Shown in pieces: positions 1 to 6,338 of a stretch of 23,510 bases of DNA (within the stretch, counting starts at the first letter, position 1; every line of letters begins with the position of its first letter). Source of the DNA: Erysipelotrichaceae bacterium (GTDB lineage Bacteria; Bacillota_I; Bacilli_A; Erysipelotrichales; Erysipelotrichaceae); the NCBI GenBank assembly GCA_019415435.1, contig DXZE01000031.1, forward strand, positions 1 through 23,510. Reading direction: 5' to 3'. The translations under genes were made by a program, and so were the position numbers. A model generated the notes under the pieces. It ran no database searches. It saw only the letters and a list, made by a program, of their open reading frames with translations, and was not told the DNA's origin.

Positions 1-1
1 C

Positions 2-23
2 AAAACCGCCCCATAAAGGGGCG
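2..23 (-). terminator. Possible terminator of the GGDEF gene
   Basis: A six-base-pair GC-rich stem (CGCCCC/GGGGCG, 7-12 with 18-23) with a five-base loop is followed, read on the minus strand, by GGTTTTG. It lies about 45 bases past the minus-strand GGDEF stop. The T run is short and the window ends there, so this is only moderately secure. Confidence 0.5.
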
Positions 24-69
24 TGGCTTCTACCGATTAAAAAATTTTTGTGAATTGCCATGCTTCCTT

Positions 70-1221
70 TTAATTTCTTAAGGCATGATGATGGATCTTT
101 TCCTGATACATCTTCTGATCCAGTATGCGTACATAATCGTCCAGAGTCGGATATTCTGCTTTAGAATATACAGCATAGCCAGCACTGAAACAAAGTTTAT
201 AAGGATGTGAGGATGTCTTTTCATCATTAAAGGAATGACACAGTAAAGCGAGTTCCTGAATGCATGCGTCCGCATCCTCCAAAGTAGAAACATCATTGAT
301 AATCAGGAATTCATCACCACCATATCTGCCGACAACTGCTTTTCTGCCGAATGCTTTATGCAGTAAAGCAGACATGCAGCGCAATGCATCATCACCTGCT
401 TCATGACCACAGTTATCATTGATATTCTTGAAGAAATCAAGATCCAGAAGATACGTAGTGAAAGAAGGAACGTCTGCAGCATGATGAATTCTGTACTGCA
501 GTTCTTCATCGATTCCTTTCCGGTTAAGTAAACCGGTCAGATAATCTGTATCCATGTTGTGATTCTGTACATAGATATACAGCAAGAGACATGCATAGAC
601 AGTACCTGCATATTCATAGGCTGCTCCACCAACAAATACCTGTAACATACCGCTGAATAATACAATGATAGGAAAGGCAATGACATAATTGGTATATGCA
701 GTCCTGATATCTTTCTTCCTTAACAGAATATACATACCGATAAGCAGGCAGAATGCCATGTTTGTAATTCCTCTTGGAACATAAAGAGGACCTCTTTCAT
801 AAATTCTTTCAGGGAAAGAATAGAACCAGTTAAGACCACCGAAATCAGAGATAGTTACGGTAATCAGATTAACAAGTACATAGACAGAAACAAGCATAAT
901 AACTGCCTTACTGCTTTTCTTCTGATGCGTATTCACAATCCATGAGTCAATGTAACCCAATACCATCAGATATCCGAAAGGATCTCCGGCAAAGATAATG
1001 TAGTTGCCAATACGGGAAAGAATATAAGGAATACCTGGATTTCCATCCGGATCACAGCGGGAAAGCATATCACCAGTCAATAGAATGATAACCGTAACAA
1101 GAAGAATCAGAAACTTATGGTTCTGTCGTGTTTTCTGTTTGCGGCGGATAATAAAAAAGAACAGCATCCATGCTAATAACATGACATATAAATCCAGAAT
1201 TAACCAGCCTGGTACATTCAT
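70..1221 (-). CDS. Membrane-bound GGDEF-domain diguanylate cyclase
   Basis: A predicted diguanylate cyclase making c-di-GMP from two GTP. From the Met at 1221 the protein has 383 residues: about seven hydrophobic segments fill residues 5-220, followed by a C-terminal GGDEF domain with the DxLTGLLNR opening motif, the metal-binding aspartate in LLDLDFF, and an intact GGDEF at about residues 301-305. The RxxD inhibitory site normally five residues upstream of GGDEF is absent (GRKA stands there), so classical product inhibition is not expected. An in-frame start at 1344 exists, but 1221 has a GAGAGG ribosome binding site six to seven bases upstream, and the longer form would overlap the divergent Nudix gene. 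No separate sensor domain is recognised, so the membrane region is the likely signal input. No EAL or HD-GYP partner lies in the window. Confidence 0.88.
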   Translation of the reverse strand: MNVPGWLILDLYVMLLAWMLFFFIIRRKQKTRQNHKFLILLVTVIILLTGDMLSRCDPDGNPGIPYILSRIGNYIIFAGDPFGYLMVLGYIDSWIVNTHQKKSSKAVIMLVSVYVLVNLITVTISDFGGLNWFYSFPERIYERGPLYVPRGITNMAFCLLIGMYILLRKKDIRTAYTNYVIAFPIIVLFSGMLQVFVGGAAYEYAGTVYACLLLYIYVQNHNMDTDYLTGLLNRKGIDEELQYRIHHAADVPSFTTYLLDLDFFKNINDNCGHEAGDDALRCMSALLHKAFGRKAVVGRYGGDEFLIINDVSTLEDADACIQELALLCHSFNDEKTSSHPYKLCFSAGYAVYSKAEYPTLDDYVRILDQKMYQEKIHHHALRN

Positions 1222-1239
1222 TATAAAACCTCTCATTCT

Positions 1240-1245
1240 ATTGTA
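1240..1245 (-). promoter_or_regulatory. Possible -10 box of the GGDEF gene
   Basis: TACAAT on the minus strand lies about 20 bases before the ribosome binding site of the GGDEF gene. The -35 region (TATTCA at 17-base spacing) is poor, so this is a weak call. Confidence 0.35.
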
Positions 1246-1281
1246 CGATATCCGTAACTTTATGAATAATGAAAATTTGTG

Positions 1282-1287
1282 TATATT
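1282..1287 (+). promoter_or_regulatory. Possible -10 box of the Nudix gene
   Basis: TATATT at 1282-1287 would place transcription start near 1294. That would exclude the in-frame ATG at 1262 and fits the chosen start at 1313. No good -35 box is visible. Confidence 0.3.
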
Positions 1288-1312
1288 TATCACAGTTGAA
1301 AGAAAGCAAAAC

Positions 1313-1819
1313 ATGGAAATGAAATACTGCATGGAATGCGGCACAAAGCTGGAAATGAAATATCTGGAAGCAGATGGAAAAGAAGTACCCTACTGTCCTG
1401 AATGTAAGGATTACCGTTTTCCGGTATTCAATACTGCCGTCAGTATGATCGTCATGAATGGAAACAAAGATAAGATTCTTCTGATTAAACAATATGGAAG
1501 AGACAGCTATATTCTTGTGGCAGGGTATGTCAATAAAGGAGAAGATGCGGAGGATGCGGTCAGAAGAGAAGTGAAGGAAGAGATGGATCTTGATGTAAAG
1601 ACCATTCACTTCAATCATTCTCATTATTTCAAACCATCTAATACATTAATGTTAAACTTCACGGTTACTGTAGAAGGAGAACCGCATCCTAATGAAGAGA
1701 TAGATTCCTGGTATGTTTTCTCTATTGATGAAGCAAGAAAGAATATCAGGAGACCTTCCCTGGCGCAGGCATTCCTGGATGGATACCTGGATAAGGAATA
1801 TCATTGGCCAGAGTATTAA
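1313..1819 (+). CDS. Short NudC-like Nudix hydrolase with zinc ribbon
   Basis: A 168-residue Nudix hydrolase. The N-terminus has two CxxC pairs (CMEC and CPEC, residues 6-28) forming a zinc ribbon of the type found in NADH pyrophosphatases. The Nudix box then reads G-x5-E-x7-REVKEE, complete apart from the usual Gly after EE. After it comes SHYFKPSNTLML, resembling the SQPWPFPxSLML signature of NudC. It lacks the N-terminal domain of full-length NudC (about 255 residues), so it is a minimal form; NAD(H) or another dinucleotide is a plausible substrate but not proven. The start at 1313 is chosen because the ribbon begins just after it; longer in-frame starts run into the GGDEF gene. The ribosome binding site is weak (GAAAG). 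The stop overlaps that of the convergent Fic gene. Confidence 0.85.
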   Translation: MEMKYCMECGTKLEMKYLEADGKEVPYCPECKDYRFPVFNTAVSMIVMNGNKDKILLIKQYGRDSYILVAGYVNKGEDAEDAVRREVKEEMDLDVKTIHFNHSHYFKPSNTLMLNFTVTVEGEPHPNEEIDSWYVFSIDEARKNIRRPSLAQAFLDGYLDKEYHWPEY

Positions 1820-2964
1820 AGCTTTGCTTTATGAAATATAATTCTTCCAAACTTAGTTTCTATAAGAAGGTTACGTTTTCTAAGATCATTTAATGCATAG
1901 ATGACAGTTCTTTTACTAGAAGATGTCTGTTTGATGATTTCGTCAATGGAAATGCCAAAGAAAGTAAATATGGAAGCTTCTAAAAGAACAATCAGAATCT
2001 TTCTTTCAGATTTCCGGATATCATCTGGTATTTCGTTTATCTGATTTTGAAGGGTAGATTCTTTCTCTTTCAGTTTCATGATTTCATCAGAAAACCCATC
2101 AGAAAGAATCTTAAGAAACATATCTGTATAAGTGTTAAGACATCCGTATTCATGAATATCTTCTGTTTCACGGAAAGACTTATAGTAATTGCTTTTCTGT
2201 TTATTAATACATGAGGCAATCAGAAATGCCGCATAACTTCTTTCCTGTCTGTAAAGTTCTCTTGAAAAAAGATATCTTCCAAGTCTTCCATTCCCATCGT
2301 AAAAAGGATGAATTGTCTCTAACATAAAATGAGAAATGATCAGTCTCAGATAAATATCCATAGAGGCATTGTTATAAATACTCAGAAACTGTTTCATTCC
2401 TTCAATGACCTTTTCTTCAGGATAATAACCGTTATAAACTGTTTTAAGACCATCAGAGATACTGACAGATTTAGAACGGAAATACTTTCCATCAGGTTTA
2501 TCTTCTTCATCTTCAAAAGCATCCTGCATAAGCAGATCATATTGTTCTCTCAGATCTTTCAGTTCTTTTAATTTCTGGTCATTCTGTTTCAATAGCAGAG
2601 CATAGCTGTTGAGAACAGAATTGATGTGATGATCAGAAGGTCTCTTCTTAACATGATTCATAACCGAAAATATGTCATGCCTCGTTGTATGGATATTTTC
2701 AATCTCATTTGTATTCTGAATCTCATCAATCAGATAACTCTGAATGATCTGTTTCTGAGAAAAGTCAGAAAATGAATGAGCCACTGCATCAAATTCTGTC
2801 TGGATTCTATGAAGCTGGATGATAGAATCATTTATCTCTTTATCGGGAAAGAGAAAATACTTTCCGGATAATACAGATATAGTTCCCGGATCATTTTTAA
2901 TATTATGGATATAGCTTTCAAATGCATCTGTATCCATGGTGTAAAACAGTTTCTTGATATTCAT
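1816..2964 (-). CDS. Fic-domain protein with N-terminal inhibitory motif and winged helix
   Basis: A Fic-family protein of 382 residues. The catalytic loop HPFYDGNGRLGR (residues 219-230) is complete, including the histidine needed for AMP transfer. An inhibitory-helix motif of the (S/T)xxxE(G/N) type is present at residues 85-90 (TNEIEN), N-terminal to the Fic core, as in self-inhibited class II proteins. Residues from about 310 to the end look like a winged-helix DNA-binding domain (the segment around SIDEIIKQTSSSKRTV). This layout is common in chromosomal Fic proteins thought to AMPylate a target and perhaps bind DNA; the target here is unknown. No antitoxin gene is adjacent, in keeping with built-in inhibition. 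No clear ribosome binding site precedes 2964 or the alternative Met at 2937, so the start is uncertain. Confidence 0.9.
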   Translation of the reverse strand: MNIKKLFYTMDTDAFESYIHNIKNDPGTISVLSGKYFLFPDKEINDSIIQLHRIQTEFDAVAHSFSDFSQKQIIQSYLIDEIQNTNEIENIHTTRHDIFSVMNHVKKRPSDHHINSVLNSYALLLKQNDQKLKELKDLREQYDLLMQDAFEDEEDKPDGKYFRSKSVSISDGLKTVYNGYYPEEKVIEGMKQFLSIYNNASMDIYLRLIISHFMLETIHPFYDGNGRLGRYLFSRELYRQERSYAAFLIASCINKQKSNYYKSFRETEDIHEYGCLNTYTDMFLKILSDGFSDEIMKLKEKESTLQNQINEIPDDIRKSERKILIVLLEASIFTFFGISIDEIIKQTSSSKRTVIYALNDLRKRNLLIETKFGRIIFHKAKL

Positions 2965-2985
2965 CAGTAAGATTTTAATATATTA

Positions 2986-3045
2986 AAGTGCAAAATATAA
3001 GATAATTGCACCTGAAATTACGATTTCTGGCTTACAAGTGCAAAA
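2986..3045. promoter_or_regulatory. Three GTGCAA half-sites upstream of fic
   Basis: GTGCAA occurs at 2988-2993 and 3038-3043, each within AAGTGCAAAA, and its inverse TTGCAC at 3006-3011. The first and second form an inverted repeat with a 12-base spacer. They fill the intergenic space upstream of fic, where an operator for the winged-helix Fic protein or another regulator would sit. The function is inference. Confidence 0.4.
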
Positions 3046-3110
3046 ATGATATCACAAGGAAGTAACTGGATTTATCTGAAGAAAGCATAAAAGAAGATAG
3101 CGAAGAAAAA

Positions 3111-3758
3111 TTGAAAGAATTCATAATGTCAATGCTGAATGAAAAAGCAAGATTCAGTTCACGGCTTAACAGAATGAGATATTATACTGAAATGATCCTT
3201 CAGGAACCTGCATCGAAAGAGACACCAGGCAATGTTCCGATAATACGTAGAACAACCAGGTATTTGGAACCTTTCGATATATTTGCTCTGGGAAATATGG
3301 GTGATAACAGTCATAGTGAGTATTATGAATTTCTGAAATCGAAAGGACTTTTGAAAACAGGATCGGAATTTTGGTTTTATTTCTATGCAATAAGAGGAAA
3401 TGTTGTCTATTCACACCATCATGATATATCACGGGTAAATATGTTCCGATTCTATATCAATAATGTAGATGTTACCGGAAAGTATCATCTGGAGCCACAA
3501 CTTTGCAGAATAGTTAAGAGAAGCCTTGTATCAAGGTCTGACCTGATCAGGATGCTGGCTGAGGAAGGTTTCACTCCAATCAAGCAGAATTATCAATCGG
3601 ATTATTATTATGCTTTAAAAGTGAAAGTGATAAATGATTCAATTCCAGTAACTAACCTTAATGCAGAATATGTTGATAATGTAAATGGAAATGACAGCTT
3701 CAGTCAACGTTCACCAAAAGTACTCAGAACAACTGATTTGGAAAAAGCCAGAAACTGA
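3111..3758 (+). CDS. Protein of unknown function with uncertain start
   Basis: I do not recognise this protein. From the TTG at 3111 it has 215 residues, with no signal peptide or membrane segment. It is rich in aromatic residues (for example FWFYFYAI and SDYYYAL), has a histidine cluster (SHHHD) near residue 105, and a helical segment SRSDLIRMLAEEGF near 145. The C-terminal 35 residues are polar and probably disordered. The first ATG in frame is 3126. The frame stays open upstream to 3066 and reads like protein there (acidic, Glu/Ser/Lys-rich), with AAGGA at 3056-3060, so the N-terminus may have been longer. An ATG at 3046 opens a 14-codon frame that would join this one after a one-base change. 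A degraded gene cannot be excluded. It is divergent from fic and followed by a terminator. Confidence 0.55.
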   Translation: MKEFIMSMLNEKARFSSRLNRMRYYTEMILQEPASKETPGNVPIIRRTTRYLEPFDIFALGNMGDNSHSEYYEFLKSKGLLKTGSEFWFYFYAIRGNVVYSHHHDISRVNMFRFYINNVDVTGKYHLEPQLCRIVKRSLVSRSDLIRMLAEEGFTPIKQNYQSDYYYALKVKVINDSIPVTNLNAEYVDNVNGNDSFSQRSPKVLRTTDLEKARN

Positions 3759-3763
3759 TAATA

Positions 3764-3827
3764 AGTTAACAATGTAAAGTATTAATCATGATCTGTCAAA
3801 AATACAATTAGTTAACAAAGTGTAAAA
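3764..3827 (+). repeat. Two short direct repeats AGTTAACAA...TGTAAA
   Basis: AGTTAACAATGTAAA at 3764-3778 recurs as AGTTAACAAAGTGTAAA at 3810-3826. The copies lie between the unknown gene and the terminator. No function can be assigned. Confidence 0.4.
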
Positions 3828-3829
3828 TA

Positions 3830-3870
3830 AAAGGATTTTCAGAACATACAGTTTTGAAAATCCTTTATTT
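3830..3870. terminator. Bidirectional terminator between unknown gene and tRNA-Pro
   Basis: An 11-bp perfect stem (AAAGGATTTTC 3830-3840 with GAAAATCCTTT 3856-3866) has a 15-base loop. On the plus strand it is followed by ATTTC; on the minus strand by a T-rich stretch, TTATTTTACAC. It serves the tRNA on the minus strand and probably the unknown gene on the plus strand. Confidence 0.75.
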
Positions 3871-3873
3871 CAG

Positions 3874-3947
3874 TCGGGATGACGGGATTCGAACCCACGA
3901 CCTCTTCGTCCCGAACGAAGCGCTCTACCAAGCTGAGCCACATCCCG
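3874..3947 (-). tRNA. tRNA-Pro(CGG)
   Basis: A 74-base cloverleaf on the minus strand: acceptor 5' CGGGATG pairs with 3' CATCCCG and is followed by discriminator A. The D arm contains GGCTCAGCTTGGTAGAGC. The anticodon stem CTTCG/CGAAG encloses the loop TTCGGGA, with anticodon CGG at 3911-3913. The T arm contains GGGTTCGAATCCC. CCA is not encoded. G36-G37 in the anticodon loop makes it a standard substrate for m1G37 methylation by TrmD, whose homologue is encoded by the second gene of the neighbouring operon. Confidence 0.97.
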
Positions 3948-3963
3948 TTGCTTAGCAGGAATG

Positions 3964-3972
3964 ATTATAACA
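3964..3972 (-). promoter_or_regulatory. Extended -10 promoter of tRNA-Pro
   Basis: On the minus strand TGTTATAAT forms a perfect -10 (TATAAT at 3964-3969) with the extended TGn motif. It would start transcription near 3957, about ten bases before the mature tRNA. No good -35 box is present, as is typical of extended -10 promoters. Confidence 0.7.
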
Positions 3973-4008
3973 AATCCTCAGACAAAATACCATGAATAAT
4001 TAGAAGCT

Positions 4009-4024
4009 TGTCTCTATAGAGACA
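4009..4024. promoter_or_regulatory. Perfect 16-bp palindrome, possible operator
   Basis: TGTCTCTATAGAGACA is a perfect palindrome, with imperfectly spaced outer arms AAGC (4004-4007) and GCTT (4028-4031). It sits about 10 bases upstream of the -10 box of the capA-trmD promoter, covering its -35 region. No T run follows, so it is not a terminator. A dimeric repressor site is the natural reading, but the regulator is unknown. Confidence 0.55.
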
Positions 4025-4031
4025 CTTGCTT

Positions 4032-4040
4032 TGATATAAT
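4032..4040 (+). promoter_or_regulatory. Extended -10 promoter of the capA-trmD operon
   Basis: TGATATAAT (TGn plus TATAAT at 4035-4040) gives a predicted start near 4047, about 17 bases before the ATG at 4064. This supports the ATG start and argues against the in-frame TTG at 4043. Confidence 0.7.
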
Positions 4041-4063
4041 ACTTGTCAACAGGGGAACGATTT

Positions 4064-5254
4064 ATGAAAAAACATAAGAAGCGTATGCGCAAAGGCGGAA
4101 AAATAATTTTGGCTTTCGTTGTGATTGCCTGTATTGGCATAACAACTGTATTTGTTATGCAGAAATACAGAAAAGATCATGTTGAAACAGCAGTGGAAGA
4201 GACGGCTTCATCTACTGCCGAAGCAACAGGCGAACCAGTTACTACCAGTGCTTCATTATTTATGGTAGGAGATGGTCTTTTACATACAACTATAGACTAT
4301 GATGCCATGCAGGCAGATGGATCCTTTGATTTCTTCAAACAATTGCATCGGATATGGGATATAGCAGAGCCATATGATCTGCAGTATTACAACCAGGAGA
4401 CGATTCTTGGCGGGGATGATTTAGGTATTCATGGCTATCCTGCTTTTAATGGACCGCAGGCATTTGGCCAACAGATGGTCCAGCATGGATTTAATCTTGT
4501 CTCACTTGCGAATAATCACGCTCTTGATATGGGTGTCACAGGAATTACAAATTCCGTAAATTTCTGGAACAGTCAGCCTGGTGTAGTCACCAGCGGTACC
4601 TATCTCTCACAGGCAGATTATGATGCCATACCAGTCTATGAAGTGAATGGCATTACCTATTCTTTTATTTCCTATACCTATGGCATGAATGGTCTTCAGC
4701 CGCCAGAGGGACAGGAGTATCTTGTGGCCTGCTATGATGGCAAAACAGATGAATTAATTGCCAGGATCGCTGATGCCAGGTCAAGAGCGGATGTCGTGAT
4801 TGTCGCGATTCACTGGGGTGTAGAGTATCAGTATGAACCATCAGAAGAACAGAAAGAACTGGCCCAGAAAATGGCGGATGCCGGTGCCGATATCATTATC
4901 GGCAATCACCCGCATGTCATCGAACCAATCCAGAGATTAAATGATCATACAATCTGTTTCTATGCATTAGGAAACTTATGTGCTGCCCAGTATACAGATT
5001 CCAGAATAGAAATGATGGCAGCTTTAACAATAAACAAAACAACAAATCCGAATGGTAATGTAAAGATCTCTATTGACGATGTCAGAGCTGATCTGATGTG
5101 GGAATACTATAACGATGTCACAAAGAAAGACTTTGAAACCGTACCATTTTCACAGATGACAGATGATACCTATCTGCCAAACCATCAGGCATGGTATGAC
5201 AAGTATGTCGGCTATATTACAGAAATGGATCCGGAAGTGAAGGTAGGACTTTGA
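4064..5254 (+). CDS. CapA-family membrane-anchored metallophosphatase-like protein
   Basis: A 396-residue protein of the CapA/PGA_cap family, whose members have a calcineurin-like metallophosphoesterase fold and are linked to poly-gamma-glutamate capsule export or cell-surface functions. A basic N-terminus is followed by one membrane segment (about residues 13-32), a Thr/Glu/Ala-rich linker, and an extracellular catalytic domain. Metal-binding motifs are visible: GDGLLH (69-74), NQE (110-112), ANNHALDMG (149-157), HWG (250-252), GNHPH (280-284) and ALGN (301-304). AGGGGAA at 4051-4057 precedes the chosen ATG; a TTG seven codons upstream would lie before the predicted transcription start. No capB or capC is nearby, so a capsule role is unproven. 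Its stop overlaps the trmD start by four bases, so the two are cotranscribed. Confidence 0.88.
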   Translation: MKKHKKRMRKGGKIILAFVVIACIGITTVFVMQKYRKDHVETAVEETASSTAEATGEPVTTSASLFMVGDGLLHTTIDYDAMQADGSFDFFKQLHRIWDIAEPYDLQYYNQETILGGDDLGIHGYPAFNGPQAFGQQMVQHGFNLVSLANNHALDMGVTGITNSVNFWNSQPGVVTSGTYLSQADYDAIPVYEVNGITYSFISYTYGMNGLQPPEGQEYLVACYDGKTDELIARIADARSRADVVIVAIHWGVEYQYEPSEEQKELAQKMADAGADIIIGNHPHVIEPIQRLNDHTICFYALGNLCAAQYTDSRIEMMAALTINKTTNPNGNVKISIDDVRADLMWEYYNDVTKKDFETVPFSQMTDDTYLPNHQAWYDKYVGYITEMDPEVKVGL

Positions 5255-5982
5255 TTATTACAATCCTGACCATGTTTCCGGAAATGCTTGCCTCATTAGA
5301 GAATTCACCAATTGTAAAGCATGCGGAAAACAATCATACATTACAGCTTGAAATTGCTGATATCCGTAACTATGCGGATGGTTCTTTCCGTCATCTGGAT
5401 GATTCTCCTTATGGCGGCGGTGCCGGCATGATTATGAAGGCAGAACCGGTATTAAAAGCATTAGAGGCAGTCAGAAAAGAAGACAGTTATGTCATTCTGG
5501 CCATTCCATCCGGTAAGCCTTATACACAAGCAAAAGCTCATGAATATGTCCGTCAGAATCATCTGATTCTGATCGCATCGCACTATGAAGGTATTGATGC
5601 AAGAGTCTATAAACATTGTGATGAATTAGTATCTTTAGGAGACTATATTCTTTCTTCCGGCGAGTATGCATGTATGAATATTGCGGATTCTGTTATCCGT
5701 TTATTAGATGGTGTAATCCGTAAGGAAAGTACAGAAGAGGAATCTTTTGAAAACGGATTATTGGAATATCCGCAATATACAAAGCCATATGATTTCAATG
5801 GAGATACCGTTCCTGATGTTTTATTGTCTGGTAATCATGAAAAGATCAGAAGATGGAAATTAAAACAGTCTTTGAAATGGACATCTGAATACAGAGAAGA
5901 TCTTTTAAAGAGACATCAGATGAATGAAGAAGAAAAAGAAATATTAAAGGAAATACAGGAGGAGAGAGATCACGACAAATGA
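5251..5982 (+). CDS. trmD: tRNA (guanine-N1-)-methyltransferase TrmD, divergent
   Basis: A 243-residue SPOUT-family enzyme that methylates N1 of G37 in tRNAs with G36-G37, using S-adenosylmethionine, and so limits +1 frameshifting. Visible motifs include MFPEM near the N-terminus, DDSPYGGGAGMIMK (50-63), HYEGIDARV (111-119), LGDYILSSGE (129-138), DSVIR (146-150) and LLSGNHEKIRRW. Compared with E. coli TrmD, Gly113, Arg114 and Gly140 of the knot are replaced by Ser110, His111 and Ser136, and the catalytic Asp169 by Glu164; the residue matching Arg154 (R150) is kept. It starts at TTG inside the capA stop (TTGA), with AAGGTAGG just upstream. The usual rpsP-rimM-trmD-rplS setting is missing, so it may be a second, diverged copy. 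Confidence 0.88.
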   Translation: MIITILTMFPEMLASLENSPIVKHAENNHTLQLEIADIRNYADGSFRHLDDSPYGGGAGMIMKAEPVLKALEAVRKEDSYVILAIPSGKPYTQAKAHEYVRQNHLILIASHYEGIDARVYKHCDELVSLGDYILSSGEYACMNIADSVIRLLDGVIRKESTEEESFENGLLEYPQYTKPYDFNGDTVPDVLLSGNHEKIRRWKLKQSLKWTSEYREDLLKRHQMNEEEKEILKEIQEERDHDK

Positions 5983-6221
5983 AGAGTTTTACAAGAAACT
6001 TCCAGCATTGAACAATGGTGCCGTACAGGGAAATAATGATGCTTTCTTATGCAAGAACGTTTGTGAAATCAGACGCAGATGCCGCAGATATTGTGCAGGC
6101 AGCTTTTGTAAAGGAATTTCACGACATTGATAATCTTGAAGAAGCCAGTCAGTTTGGCGGCTATCTGCGTACACTTGTATTAGCATGGTCACATGGAAAC
6201 TATGGGGGATCACAGGCCTGA
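5969..6221 (+). pseudogene. Remnant of an ECF sigma factor gene
   Basis: Two pieces in different frames resemble the start of an ECF RNA polymerase sigma factor. From 5969 one frame reads (I)TTNEEFYKKLPALNNG up to NNDAF, a typical ECF N-terminus. From about 6039 another frame reads LSYARTFVKSDADAADIVQ and then AAFVKEFHDIDNLEEAS, a good sigma region 2, and ends at 6221 after about 20 further residues. Region 4 is absent. An ideal AGGAGGAG lies seven bases before ATC (5969), exactly where ATG would be expected, so the start codon also seems lost by one substitution. The gene sat directly after trmD, inside its operon. One frameshift, a lost start and a truncated end make it a pseudogene. Confidence 0.72.
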
Positions 6222-6253
6222 CTGGGTTAAGCATGATGCGATAGCCTGGGGTG

Positions 6254-6293
6254 AAAGACTGTATATCGTGTTGACTGATATATAGTCTTTTTT
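6254..6293 (+). terminator. Terminator of the capA-trmD operon
   Basis: A 14-bp stem (6254-6267 with 6277-6290, one G-U pair) with a nine-base loop ends in TCTTTTTT. This is a strong intrinsic terminator. Confidence 0.9.
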
Positions 6294-6302
6294 ACATGGT
6301 AC

Positions 6303-6331
6303 CTGACGAAATAGATTCAGGAATGTATAAT
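6303..6331 (+). promoter_or_regulatory. Promoter of the ywaF-like operon
   Basis: CTGACG (6303-6308, four of six matches to TTGACA), a 17-base spacer and a perfect TATAAT (6326-6331). The predicted start is at 6338-6339, at the ATG of the first gene, so the transcript may be leaderless. Confidence 0.6.
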
Positions 6332-6338
6332 AACCGAT

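Noticed and set aside
36..50. 15-base word ATTAAAAAATTTTTG also found at 21687-21701
   Set aside because: Low-complexity A/T palindrome; the flanks do not match, so coincidence is likely.
1238..1624. 128-codon open frame antisense to the Nudix gene
   Set aside because: The plus-strand frame contains the zinc ribbon and Nudix box; the antisense frame is a shadow.
3874..3900. 3' end of tRNA-Pro as an integration site for an island holding fic and the unknown gene
   Set aside because: No second copy of the tRNA 3' end was found in the window, and there is no integrase gene.
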